From the NCBI RefSeq assembly GCF_016924655.1, contig NZ_JAFFJU010000003.1, positions 124,001 to 188,000 of the forward strand: a DNA stretch of 64,000 nt. Direction: 5' to 3'. Each line of letters begins with the position of its first letter. Within the stretch, counting starts at the first letter, position 1. Origin of the DNA: Sphingomonas arenae (GTDB lineage: Bacteria; Pseudomonadota; Alphaproteobacteria; Sphingomonadales; Sphingomonadaceae). The translations under genes and the position numbers were made by a program. Of this stretch, positions 1 to 7,673 are shown in pieces. The notes under the pieces were generated by a model. It saw only the letters and a program-made list of their open reading frames with translations. It did not search any database and was not told the DNA's origin.

Positions 1-2
1 AC

Positions 3-500
3 GCGCGGGCGATGGTGCGCATCTGCAAGGAAGAGAGCTTCCACCAGCGCCAGGGCTATGAGGCGATGATGGAGCTGGCGAACGGGACGCCTGAGCAGAA
101 GCGCATGGCGCAGGACGCATTCAATCGCTGGTGGTGGCCGAGCCTGATGATGTTCGGGCCGCCGGACGAGAATTCGCCCAATACGGCGCAGAGCCTGCGC
201 TGGCGGATCAAGCGCGAAACCAACGACGAACTGCGCCAGAAGTTCGTGGATATCACAGTGCCGCAAGCGGAATATCTCGGCCTGACGGTGCCGGATCCCG
301 ATCTCAAGTGGAACGAGGACAAGGGCGGCTACGACTTCGGCGAGATCGACTGGGACGAGTTCTACGCGGTCGTTCGCGGCGAGGGTCCGGTCGCCAGGGA
401 GCGGATGACCGCCCGGCGCGAGGCGTGGGAGAGCAACGCCTGGGTCCGCGAAGCCGCGGCGGCGCACGAGGCGAAGCGGCGGGAGCGAGTGGCAGCCTAG
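3..500 (+). CDS. paaA: Phenylacetyl-CoA epoxidase subunit PaaA, C-terminal part (5' end outside window)
   Basis: This is the C-terminal part of the catalytic diiron subunit of ring-1,2-phenylacetyl-CoA epoxidase, which adds one oxygen atom to the aromatic ring of phenylacetyl-CoA. The frame is open from the first bases of the window, so the first ATG at 12 is internal and the true start lies upstream. The visible part carries a [12 protein letters not shown] stretch with Glu and His residues typical of the ferritin-like four-helix core, followed by the [14 protein letters not shown] segment characteristic of PaaA. The protein ends at 498-500 with a basic, alanine-rich tail. PaaB, PaaC and PaaE follow on the same strand, which supports the call. 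Assignment is by recognition of the family sequence. Confidence 0.93.
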   Translation, partial: ARAMVRICKEESFHQRQGYEAMMELANGTPEQKRMAQDAFNRWWWPSLMMFGPPDENSPNTAQSLRWRIKRETNDELRQKFVDITVPQAEYLGLTVPDPDLKWNEDKGGYDFGEIDWDEFYAVVRGEGPVARERMTARREAWESNAWVREAAAAHEAKRRERVAA

Positions 501-504
501 CGTC

Positions 505-698
505 GCGCTCACGCTGAGCTCGTCGAAGCGTCTTCCGCCGCCGTAGCCGCCCAATGTCGCGCTCACGCTGAGCCTGTCGAAGCGTGTCCCGCCACCCGCA
601 CTAGCCGCCCAACCTTGCGTTCACGCTGAGCTTGTCGAAGCGTGTTCTCCCGCGCTAACCGCAGCTTGATCACCCTTCGACAGGCTCAGGGTGAGCGC
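505..698. repeat. Cluster of four REP-like palindromic units between paaA and paaB
   Basis: Three direct copies of a unit of the form GCTCACGCTGAGCCTGTCGA lie at 505-530, 559-586 and 617-644, and one inverted copy lies at 671-698. The third and fourth units can pair as a long stem-loop just upstream of the paaB ribosome binding site. The same unit recurs as an inverted pair at 6651-6728 inside the E2 gene. Such sequences are typical dispersed intergenic repeats. An effect on paaB expression is inference. Confidence 0.85.
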
Positions 699-710
699 GA
701 GGAGCGTTGC

Positions 711-992
711 ATGTCCGACTGGCCGCTGTGGGAAGTCTTCGTCCGCACCAAGGGCGGCTTGGCGCATCGCCATGTCGGCAGCGTCCACGCGCCCGACGCG
801 GAACTCGCCCTGCGTCACGCCCGCGACACCTACACCCGCCGGATGGAGGGAGTGAGCCTGTGGGTCGTGCGCTCGGCCGACATCGTGGCCAGCGACCCGG
901 ATCAAGCGGGCGAGCTGTTCGAGCCGGCGGCGGACAAGGTGTACCGTCACCCGACCTTCTACGACATCCCGGACGAGGTGAAGCATATCTAG
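711..992 (+). CDS. paaB: Phenylacetyl-CoA epoxidase subunit PaaB
   Basis: This 93-residue protein is the small PaaB subunit of the phenylacetyl-CoA epoxidase, which bridges the catalytic subcomplexes and is not catalytic itself. The N-terminus WPLWEVFVRTKGGLAHRHVG and the segment HARDTYTRRMEGVSLWVV are hallmarks of PaaB, and the length is normal for the family. An upstream in-frame ATG at 642 exists, but the stretch before 711 is made of the REP-like repeat. The ATG at 711 has a GAGGAG ribosome binding site at 699-704 right after the repeat, so 711 is chosen. A long palindrome follows the stop codon and separates the gene from paaC. Confidence 0.93.
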   Translation: MSDWPLWEVFVRTKGGLAHRHVGSVHAPDAELALRHARDTYTRRMEGVSLWVVRSADIVASDPDQAGELFEPAADKVYRHPTFYDIPDEVKHI

Positions 993-997
993 GCTAC

Positions 998-1080
998 GTC
1001 ATTGCGAGCGCAGCGAAGCAATCCAGTGCGGCCGCGCGCAGAAAACTGGATTGCTTCGTCGCTTCGGTCCTCGCAATGAC
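998..1080. repeat. 83-nt palindromic repeat between paaB and paaC
   Basis: The left arm reads GTCATTGCGAGCGCAGCGAA and continues into GCAATCCAG. The right arm from about 1046 to 1080 is its near-perfect reverse complement, ending CCTCGCAATGAC. The two arms of roughly 29 nt would form a strong hairpin starting 6 nt after the paaB stop. It belongs to a different repeat family from the REP-like units at 505-698. It might shape expression within the operon, but that is not shown. Confidence 0.85.
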
Positions 1081-1127
1081 GGCTGACCATGCCCTCACTA
1101 CCTCCCATTAGACCCGAGGACGTTGCG

Positions 1128-1910
1128 ATGGCCGAGCAGGCCCGTCCTCACGGCGCATTCGACGCTCCCTCGGACGCGCACGATCCTATCCGCGCCGGCT
1201 ACGTCCTGCGGCTGGGAGACGACTCCCTGATCCTGGGGCAGCGCCTGTCCGAATGGTGCGGGCATGCGCCAAGCGTCGAGGTGGATCTCAGCCTGTCGAA
1301 CCTCGCGCTCGATCTCGTCGGGCAGGCGACGCTGCTGCTTGGCGCTGCGGGTGACGCCGATACGCTGGCGTTCAAGCGCGACGTGCTGGACTTCCGCAAC
1401 TGCCTGCTGGTCGAGCAGCCGAATGGCGACTTCGCGAGGACCATGGTTCGCCAGCTGCTGTTCTCGACCTGGCAGCATCTGCTGTACCAGCGCCTAGCGG
1501 TCGGCACCGACGAGCAGCTCGCGGGAATTGCCGCCAAGGCCGTAAAGGAAGTCGCCTATCATCGCGAGCTCGCGGGGGAGTGGGTGGTCCGGCTTGGGGA
1601 CGGCACCGAGGAGAGCGCGCGGCGTACGGCAGACGGGCTCGACTGGTGCTGGCGCTTCGTGCCGGAGCTGTTCGAGGTCGATGCGGAGCTGGAGGAGGCT
1701 TGCCGGTGCGGTCTGGCCGTCGATCCGCGCAGCTTCGAGGAGGAATATCGCGCGAGTATCGCAGCCGTGCTGCAAGAGGCGAAGATGGCTCAGCCGGCGG
1801 ACCAGCGGCCCATCCTCGGAGGGCGGCGCGGACACCATAGCGAGCATCTCGGGCACCTGCTCGCGATCATGCAATATCTGCCGCGCACCTACCCGGACGC
1901 GAAGTGGTGA
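1128..1910 (+). CDS. paaC: Phenylacetyl-CoA epoxidase subunit PaaC
   Basis: PaaC is the structural, catalytically silent ferritin-like partner of PaaA in the phenylacetyl-CoA epoxidase. The 260-residue product shows the LRLGDDSLILGQRLSEWCG opening, the LALDLVGQATLLLG helix, KEVAYHRELAGEWVVRLGDG, and the GRRGHHSEHLGHLLA segment near the C-terminus, all typical of PaaC. An in-frame ATG exists at 1089, but GAGGA at 1116-1120 lies seven bases before the ATG at 1128 and the family alignment begins there. The end of the gene overlaps the start of paaE by several bases, so the two are translationally coupled. In most operons paaD follows paaC; here it does not. Confidence 0.93.
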   Translation: MAEQARPHGAFDAPSDAHDPIRAGYVLRLGDDSLILGQRLSEWCGHAPSVEVDLSLSNLALDLVGQATLLLGAAGDADTLAFKRDVLDFRNCLLVEQPNGDFARTMVRQLLFSTWQHLLYQRLAVGTDEQLAGIAAKAVKEVAYHRELAGEWVVRLGDGTEESARRTADGLDWCWRFVPELFEVDAELEEACRCGLAVDPRSFEEEYRASIAAVLQEAKMAQPADQRPILGGRRGHHSEHLGHLLAIMQYLPRTYPDAKW

Positions 1911-2980
1911 GTAAGGACTTCCACACCCTGACGGTAGCCGAAGTGGTGCCGGAGACGGACGAGGCGCGCTCGATCCGCTTCGCCGTGCCGCCGGAGCTTG
2001 CGGACCTATACCGGTTCCGCGCGGGCCAGCATCTGACGATGCGGACCTTCATCGACGGCGAGGAGGTGCGGCGAAACTATTCGCTCTGCACCGCGCCGAG
2101 TGACGGCGACCTGATGGTGACCGTCAAGCAGATCGCGGGCGGCGCGTTCAGCAATTGGGTCGCGCGGGAGCTGAAACCCGGCGACGCGCTTGACGTCATG
2201 CCGCCGCATGGCTCGTTCACGGTGGACTTCGATGCAGCGCAGGCGCGGCACTATGTCGGGTTTGCCGGCGGCTCGGGGATCACGCCCATCATGTCGCTGA
2301 TCCGCACCGCGCTGGGGACCGAGCGCCAGAGCCGGTTTACCCTCTTCTACGGGAACCGCGACTCCAACTCGATCATCTTCCTGGAGCAGCTCGCCGCGCT
2401 GAAGGACCGCTATCTCGGCCGGTTCGAGCTGTTCCACTTCCTCAGCGACGAGGAGGGGGACGTCGACCTGCTGAACGGCATGCTGGACCGGTCGACCTGC
2501 GATGCTGCAATCGCGGCGTTCGTGCCGGATGCGGCGGAGGTGGATGCCTGGTTCATCTGTGGTCCCGGCCCGATGATGGACGCGGCGGAAGCGGCTTTGG
2601 TGGAGCGCGGCGTGGCGCATGACCGCATCCACATCGAGCGCTTCACGGCCGGTCGCCCGTCGGCGGCGCTCGCGGCGGAGATGGCGCAACTGCAGCAGCA
2701 GGCCTCGGGCTTGCAGATGTCGGTCACGATCGACGGGCGCACGCGCAAGGTGGCGTTCGACGGGACCAACATCCTCGACAGCGCACGTGCAGGTGGGCTG
2801 CCCGCGCCGTTCGCCTGCAAGGCCGGGGTCTGCGCCACGTGTCGGGCGCGGGTGACGGCGGGCGAGGTGTCGATGGCCGCACGCTACGGCCTCACCGACG
2901 AGGAGATTGCCGCGGGCTATGTCCTGACCTGCCAGTCCGTGCCGAAGGGCGAGGGCGTGGCGGTCGATTATGATGCCTGA
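1904..2980 (+). CDS. paaE: Phenylacetyl-CoA epoxidase reductase PaaE
   Basis: PaaE passes electrons from NADPH to the PaaA diiron centre. The 358-residue protein has a ferredoxin-reductase module at its N-terminus with the flavin-binding RNYSLCT motif (about residue 55-65) and the nucleotide-binding GFAGGSGITPIMS motif (about 120). A C-terminal plant-type 2Fe-2S domain carries the CKAGVCATC cysteine cluster and a final cysteine in the LTCQS motif. Translation appears to begin at one of two adjacent GTG codons (1904 or 1907) inside the end of paaC. Gene order is paaA-B-C-E with no paaD between, which is unusual because PaaD is needed for maturation of the complex in E. coli. Confidence 0.93.
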   Translation: MVSKDFHTLTVAEVVPETDEARSIRFAVPPELADLYRFRAGQHLTMRTFIDGEEVRRNYSLCTAPSDGDLMVTVKQIAGGAFSNWVARELKPGDALDVMPPHGSFTVDFDAAQARHYVGFAGGSGITPIMSLIRTALGTERQSRFTLFYGNRDSNSIIFLEQLAALKDRYLGRFELFHFLSDEEGDVDLLNGMLDRSTCDAAIAAFVPDAAEVDAWFICGPGPMMDAAEAALVERGVAHDRIHIERFTAGRPSAALAAEMAQLQQQASGLQMSVTIDGRTRKVAFDGTNILDSARAGGLPAPFACKAGVCATCRARVTAGEVSMAARYGLTDEEIAAGYVLTCQSVPKGEGVAVDYDA

Positions 2981-2991
2981 GACTATGCCAT

Positions 2992-3128
2992 CGTCATTCC
3001 CGCGAAGGCGGGGAACGTAGTGGCTGGCAAGCCAATCCAACTCCTGAAACGCTCACGCGCGAAAAAATCACGGGAGATGGATCCCCGCCTTCGCGGGGAT
3101 GACGAGTAGGATGGCGGGGATGACGAGT
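2992..3128. repeat. Palindromic repeat after paaE with a partial second copy
   Basis: The left arm begins CGTCATTCCCGCGAAGGCGG at 2992 and the right arm, about 3080-3106, ends CGCGGGGATGACGA. A partial tandem copy GGCGGGGATGACGAGT follows at 3113-3128. This is the third distinct palindromic repeat family in the paa region. It separates paaE from the aminotransferase and could act as a transcription or stability boundary, which is inference. Confidence 0.8.
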
Positions 3129-3155
3129 TGGGGGGAACGCGCTAGAGCGCACCCC

Positions 3156-4364
3156 ATGCTGACCAAGACCGTTGCGCCCGGCCTCTCCGACCTCCCTCCG
3201 GTCAGGAGCGACTCGCTGCTCGCCCTGATCGCGCTCGCCAATGCCGACAGCCGGCCGGAGAAGATCGACGTGGGCGTCGGCGTCTACCGCGATGCGGATG
3301 GGCGGACGCCGGTGCTTCGGGCGGTCAAGGAAGCCGAGCGGCGGCTGTGGGAAGCGCAGGACAGCAAGGGCTATCTGGGCGGCGCGGGAGACAAGATTTT
3401 CCCCGAGCTGCTGAAGCCCATCGTGCTGGGGCCGCATGCCGCGGACGAGCGGATCGCCGGGCTGCAGACCCCGGGCGGGTGCGGGGCGCTGTACCTCGCT
3501 TTCCAGCTCATCCGGCTGGCCGACCCGAGTGCGCGCGTGTTCATGGGCGTTCCGACCTGGCCGAACCATCCCCCGATGGCGCGCGGGGCGGGGCTCGAGA
3601 TCGTGGAGTATGACCACCTCGATCGCGACACAGGCGGGGTTCGAGTCGATGCATTGCTCGAGCGGCTGCAGGACGCACGCCCGGGGGACGTGGTGCTGCT
3701 GCACGGCTGTTGCCACAATCCGACGGGCGCGGACCTGAGTGAGCAGGAGTGGGACGAGGTCGCCCGCGTGATTGCCGAGCGCGGGCTGCTGCCGCTGATC
3801 GACATCGCCTACCAGGGCCTTGGCCGCGGGCTGGAGGAGGATGCGTACGGGGTGCGCGTCATCCTCGATGCGTGCGACGAAGCGCTGATCGCCCAGAGCT
3901 GCGACAAGAATTTCGGCGTCTACCGCGATCGGGTCGGCTGCCTTTTCATGAAGACGCGCAGCAAGGAGGCCACCGCGACGGCGATGGCGCATCTGCTTCA
4001 GCTGGCGCGGGAGGCCTGGTCCATGCCGCCCGACCACGGGGCCGCCGCGGTACGGATGGTGCTGCAGGACGGGGCGCTGACCGGCGACTGGAAGGCCGAG
4101 CTGGAGGAAATGCGGCAGCGGATCGCGACCGTGCGGGAGCGGATCGCCTCATCCGACGAGCGGCTGGCCTTCATCGCAGACCAGTACGGCATGTTTTCGA
4201 TGCTGCCCCTGACCCGGGAGCAGGTAGTCGGCCTGCGTGAGAAGCACGCGATCTATATGGCCGACAGCGGGCGCTTCAACGTGGTCGGCATCGCGGACGA
4301 GGCGATCGACCGCTTCTGCGCAGCAGTGATCGAGGCGCTCGACGGCGAAGTCGCGCATGGCTGA
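3156..4364 (+). CDS. Class I aminotransferase, aromatic/aspartate type (TyrB/AspC family)
   Basis: This PLP enzyme of about 402 residues belongs to aminotransferase class I and transfers amino groups from aspartate or aromatic amino acids to 2-oxoglutarate. Recognisable features are the GVGVYRDADGRTPVL opening, GGCGALYLAF (PLP phosphate region), the LHGCCHNPTGADL motif, and DKNFGVYRDRVG, where the lysine forms the Schiff base. An ORF is open from 3099, but that stretch is repeat DNA, and family similarity starts at the ATG at 3156. The stop overlaps the next gene by eight bases. Its place between the phenylacetyl-CoA epoxidase and a 2-oxoacid dehydrogenase suggests phenylalanine as a substrate; that is inferred from context. 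Confidence 0.88.
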   Translation: MLTKTVAPGLSDLPPVRSDSLLALIALANADSRPEKIDVGVGVYRDADGRTPVLRAVKEAERRLWEAQDSKGYLGGAGDKIFPELLKPIVLGPHAADERIAGLQTPGGCGALYLAFQLIRLADPSARVFMGVPTWPNHPPMARGAGLEIVEYDHLDRDTGGVRVDALLERLQDARPGDVVLLHGCCHNPTGADLSEQEWDEVARVIAERGLLPLIDIAYQGLGRGLEEDAYGVRVILDACDEALIAQSCDKNFGVYRDRVGCLFMKTRSKEATATAMAHLLQLAREAWSMPPDHGAAAVRMVLQDGALTGDWKAELEEMRQRIATVRERIASSDERLAFIADQYGMFSMLPLTREQVVGLREKHAIYMADSGRFNVVGIADEAIDRFCAAVIEALDGEVAHG

Positions 4365-6399
4365 GGCGGACCCTCAGTTTACGACTGATACCGACTGGCG
4401 GGAGGTTGCCAGGCTGGTCCTCACCAGTCGCGAAATGGACCGGATCGAGGAAGAGGAGCTCGTTCCGGCCAAGAAGGTGCTGTACCAGTTCAGCGCACGC
4501 GGGCACGACATGGCGCAGGTGCTGCTCGGCCTCAAGCTGCGGGACGGCGATGCGGCATGCGGATACTATCGCTCGCGGCCGCTGTTGTTGGCTCTCGGCG
4601 TACCGCTGGCCGATGCGCTGGGCTCCGGCATGGGACGGGCTGGCGGGTACAGCGACGGCCGCGATATCGGCGTGGTGTTCAACTACCCCAACCCAGGCGG
4701 CTGCCACGCTCTGCCGATGAGCGGCGGCGTCGGCGCGCAATATACGCCCGCGGTCGGCTGGGCGCAGGCCGCGAAATACAAGCATGAGGTGTTGGGTGAG
4801 GGGCCCGGCGATGCGATCGCGGTCGTGCTCGGCGGTGACGCGAGCTGCGCCACCGGCGGCTTCTGGTCGGCGCTGACGATCGCGACCACTCAGCAACTGC
4901 CGCTGCTCATGTATGTCGAGGACAATGGGTACGGCATATCCGTGCCCTCGACCTACCAGACTCCGGGCCAGGACATTGCCGCCAACCTGGCGAGCTTTTC
5001 CGGGCTGACGATCTTCAACGGGGACGGGACGGATCCGGCCGAAGCGGCGCGGCTGGTCGATGCCGCGATCGCGCACGTGCGGTCCGGCAAGCCGGCGCTG
5101 CTGCGGCTAACGGTGCCGCGGCTGGAGGGGCACAGCTACCAGGACACGCAGACCTACAAGTCGGAGGAAGTGATTGCCGCCGAATGGGCGCGTGACCCGC
5201 TGCCCAGGCTCAAGGCGCATTGTGCATCGCTGCAGATCGGCGACGCGCAATGGGAGGAAATTGAGCGCTCCGTTGAGTGGGAAGTGCAACGCGCGCGGGA
5301 AGAATCCGACAATCGACCGGTGCTTTCGGTCGAAAAAGTCGCACTCAACGTGTACTTCTCGGGCGATCATGCGCACGTCGGCGGCCGCGCAGGGTTGGAG
5401 GCGGAAGCTACCGACAAACCCCGGCCCGAGGGCCAGCGCATCAACATGGTCACCGCGATCCGCCGGGTGCTGGACCAGGAGTTGGAGGCGAACCCGCGGG
5501 TCCTGGTGTTCGGCGAAGACGTCGGCCCCAAGGGCGGCGTTCACGCCGTGACGCTCGGGCTGCAGGAGAAGTTCGGGCATTCGCGGGTTTTCGACACCAG
5601 CCTCAACGAGGAAGGGATCGTCGGCCGAGCGGTCGGGATGGCTCTCGCCGGGCTGATGCCGGTGCCGGAAATCCAGTTCCGCAAGTATGCCGAGCCCGCG
5701 ACCGAGCAGATCAACGACTGCGGGACGATGCGTTGGCGGACGGCAAACCATTTCGCCGCGCCAATGGTGCTGCGGGTGCCGGGCGGCTTCTTCAAGTGCG
5801 GCGATCCCTGGCACAGCCAAACCAACGAGGTGCAGTTCGTGCACAATCCGGGCTGGCTGGTGGCGGTGCCTTCGAATGCGGAGGATGCGGTGGGCCTGCT
5901 GCGCGGAGCGCTGCGCGGGAACGACCCGGTGCTGTTCTTCGAGCATCGCGCGATGCTGGACGACAGCTGGGCGCGGCGTCCGTGGCCGGGGGACGCTTAC
6001 GTCCTGCCGTTCGGGCGGGCGAAGAAGACCCGAGAGGGCGACCGGATCACGATCGTCACTTGGGGCGCGATGGTCCCGCGCTGCGAGGCGGCGGCGGAGG
6101 GCGTCAGCGCTGACGTGATCGACCTGCGCACACTCATGCCGTGGGACCGCGAGACCGTGCTGGAGAGCGTGCGGCGAACCCGGCGATGCCTGATCGTGCA
6201 CGAAGATCTCCGCACCGGCGGCTTCGGCGCGGAGATTGCGGCGGTGGTGGCTGACGAGGCGTTCCTCGACCTTGATGCGCCCATCGCGCGAGTCACGATG
6301 CCGGACATCCCCTCGCCGCATCATCCCGCGCTGCTGGAAGCCACGGTGCCGAGTGTCATGCGAATTCGGGCGGAGATCGACCGCTTGGTGGGCTTCTGA
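4357..6399 (+). CDS. 2-oxoacid dehydrogenase E1 component, alpha and beta subunits fused
   Basis: This 680-residue protein joins the E1 alpha and E1 beta subunits of a branched-chain-type 2-oxoacid dehydrogenase, which decarboxylates 2-oxoacids with thiamine diphosphate and passes the acyl group to E2. Residues 1 to about 330 are E1 alpha, with YYRSRP and the thiamine-binding GGDASCATGGF to DNGYGIS segment. From about residue 360 the E1 beta half begins with NMVTAIRRVLDQEL, then VFGEDVGPKGGV, FDTSLNEEGIVG, and a transketolase C-terminal domain with LRTLMPWD. It overlaps the aminotransferase gene by eight bases and is followed after one base by E2. No E3 is in the window, so a shared lipoamide dehydrogenase is expected elsewhere. 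The substrate is unproven; isobutyryl-type acids or phenylpyruvate are possible. Confidence 0.92.
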   Translation: MAEADPQFTTDTDWREVARLVLTSREMDRIEEEELVPAKKVLYQFSARGHDMAQVLLGLKLRDGDAACGYYRSRPLLLALGVPLADALGSGMGRAGGYSDGRDIGVVFNYPNPGGCHALPMSGGVGAQYTPAVGWAQAAKYKHEVLGEGPGDAIAVVLGGDASCATGGFWSALTIATTQQLPLLMYVEDNGYGISVPSTYQTPGQDIAANLASFSGLTIFNGDGTDPAEAARLVDAAIAHVRSGKPALLRLTVPRLEGHSYQDTQTYKSEEVIAAEWARDPLPRLKAHCASLQIGDAQWEEIERSVEWEVQRAREESDNRPVLSVEKVALNVYFSGDHAHVGGRAGLEAEATDKPRPEGQRINMVTAIRRVLDQELEANPRVLVFGEDVGPKGGVHAVTLGLQEKFGHSRVFDTSLNEEGIVGRAVGMALAGLMPVPEIQFRKYAEPATEQINDCGTMRWRTANHFAAPMVLRVPGGFFKCGDPWHSQTNEVQFVHNPGWLVAVPSNAEDAVGLLRGALRGNDPVLFFEHRAMLDDSWARRPWPGDAYVLPFGRAKKTREGDRITIVTWGAMVPRCEAAAEGVSADVIDLRTLMPWDRETVLESVRRTRRCLIVHEDLRTGGFGAEIAAVVADEAFLDLDAPIARVTMPDIPSPHHPALLEATVPSVMRIRAEIDRLVGF

Positions 6400-6400
6400 T

Positions 6401-7618
6401 GTGATCGAAATTCGCGTTCCCGACGAGCAGGAGGGCACCAAGGCGGTCGTCCGCGCCTGGCTCAAGAGAGTGGGCGAGACCGTCGCGGAGAATGATCCGT
6501 TGGTGGAACTCGAAACGGACAAGGTCACGCAGGAGGTGCCGGCGCCGGCAGCCGGCGTGCTCACCGAGATCCTGCTCGACACCGATGCGGAGGCGGTGCC
6601 CGGGGCAGTGCTGGGGCGCATTTCGATAGACGGAGGAAGAAGCTCGCCGAGCGCTCACGCTGAGCCTGTCGAAGTGTCTGCTGATGCAAGTGCTCCTTCA
6701 CCTCTCGACAAGCTCAGGGTGAGCGCTGAAGAAAACTCCGAGACCCGTTTGTCCCCGTCGGTTCGCCGTGCGCTTCAGCAGCACGGGATCGACCCGGCCC
6801 GGATCCGAGGCACCGGCCGTAACGGGCGGATCACGCGGGAGGATGTGGACCGGGCGGTGGAGATGGCGACCGTCAGCCATGTCGAAGCCGATCAGAGGCA
6901 GATCGCCCAGGCGCGCATCGCGGAGAGCAACTGGGCCCCGCAGGACATTCCGCATGATCGCATGCGGCTCAAGATCGCGGAGAACATGGTGCGCGCCGTT
7001 TCGAACGCACCGCACGTCACCGCCTTGTTCGAGGCCGACTTTTCCGCGATCGCCGCACACAAGAAAGCGCTGGCGGAGCGGGGGACGAAGCTCAGCTACA
7101 CCGCATACCTGATCAAGGCGGCCGCCGGCGCGATGGCGGTCGCCCCGGCGATCAATGGACGCTGGATGGAGGACCGTGTCGCCATCTCGCCGACGATCGA
7201 CATCGGGGTGGGCACGGCATTGGGGGACAAAGGCCTGGTGGTCCCCGTGGTCAGGGATGTCGGCGCGCTAAGCGTGGAGGAGATCGGGGCACGGCTGGAC
7301 GACCTGACGACCAGGGCGCGGGAGGGGCGGCTCACCGGGGGAGACTTGTCGGGCGGTAGCTTCACCATCTCCAACCACGGCGTGTCGGGATCGCTGCTGG
7401 CGGCGCCCATCATCATCCACCAGGGACAGGCTGCAATTCTCGGGGTCGGCAAGCTGGAGAAACGCGTGGTGGTTCGCACCATCGATGGCCACGATGCGAT
7501 CCTCATCAGGCCGATGGCCTATGTCACGCTGACCATCGACCACCGGGTCGTCGACGGGCACCAGACCAACCGCTGGCTGAGCCGCTTTGTCGAAATAGTT
7601 GAGAACTGGCCCTCGTAG
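6401..7618 (+). CDS. Dihydrolipoyl acyltransferase, E2 of the 2-oxoacid dehydrogenase complex
   Basis: E2 carries the acyl group on lipoyl-lysine and transfers it to CoA. The 405-residue product has a lipoyl domain (residues 1-75) with the ETDKVTQEV motif, a short linker, an E3-binding domain with LSPSVRRALQQHGIDPARI (about 120-155), and a catalytic domain ending in DHRVVDGHQTN, which holds the active-site His and Asp. An ORF is open from 6236, but similarity begins at the GTG at 6401, one base after the E1 stop. Oddly, the linker after the lipoyl domain is encoded by an inverted pair of REP-like repeats (6651-6728) that keep the frame open. Both ends of the complex are otherwise intact. Confidence 0.92.
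   Translation: MIEIRVPDEQEGTKAVVRAWLKRVGETVAENDPLVELETDKVTQEVPAPAAGVLTEILLDTDAEAVPGAVLGRISIDGGRSSPSAHAEPVEVSADASAPSPLDKLRVSAEENSETRLSPSVRRALQQHGIDPARIRGTGRNGRITREDVDRAVEMATVSHVEADQRQIAQARIAESNWAPQDIPHDRMRLKIAENMVRAVSNAPHVTALFEADFSAIAAHKKALAERGTKLSYTAYLIKAAAGAMAVAPAINGRWMEDRVAISPTIDIGVGTALGDKGLVVPVVRDVGALSVEEIGARLDDLTTRAREGRLTGGDLSGGSFTISNHGVSGSLLAAPIIIHQGQAAILGVGKLEKRVVVRTIDGHDAILIRPMAYVTLTIDHRVVDGHQTNRWLSRFVEIVENWPS
6651..6728. repeat. Inverted pair of REP-like units in frame inside the E2 linker
   Basis: The left unit at 6651-6675 begins GCGCTCACGCTGAGCCTGTC. The right unit at about 6699-6727 is its reverse complement with small changes and ends CAGGGTGAGCGCT. The same unit occurs in the paaA-paaB spacer. 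It is translated as SAHAEPVEV, a short spacer, then LDKLRVSAEE. Its position between the lipoyl and E3-binding domains, a flexible linker, explains how the insertion could be tolerated. Confidence 0.88.
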
Positions 7619-7673
7619 AAGGCAACGCCTCTCCCTCCCGGCCGTTAACCAGCGCGACGGAGTGGAGAAACCC

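Noticed and set aside
2006-3040. Long minus-strand ORF (344 codons) opposite paaE
   Set aside because: It is antisense to a clear 2Fe-2S reductase gene in GC-rich DNA, where third-position GC keeps opposite frames open; its sequence is rich in Arg, His and Ala without any domain.
5107-6621. 504-codon minus-strand ORF opposite the E1 gene
   Set aside because: It overlaps the strongly conserved E1 and E2 genes and has no recognisable motif; it is a mirror of codon bias.
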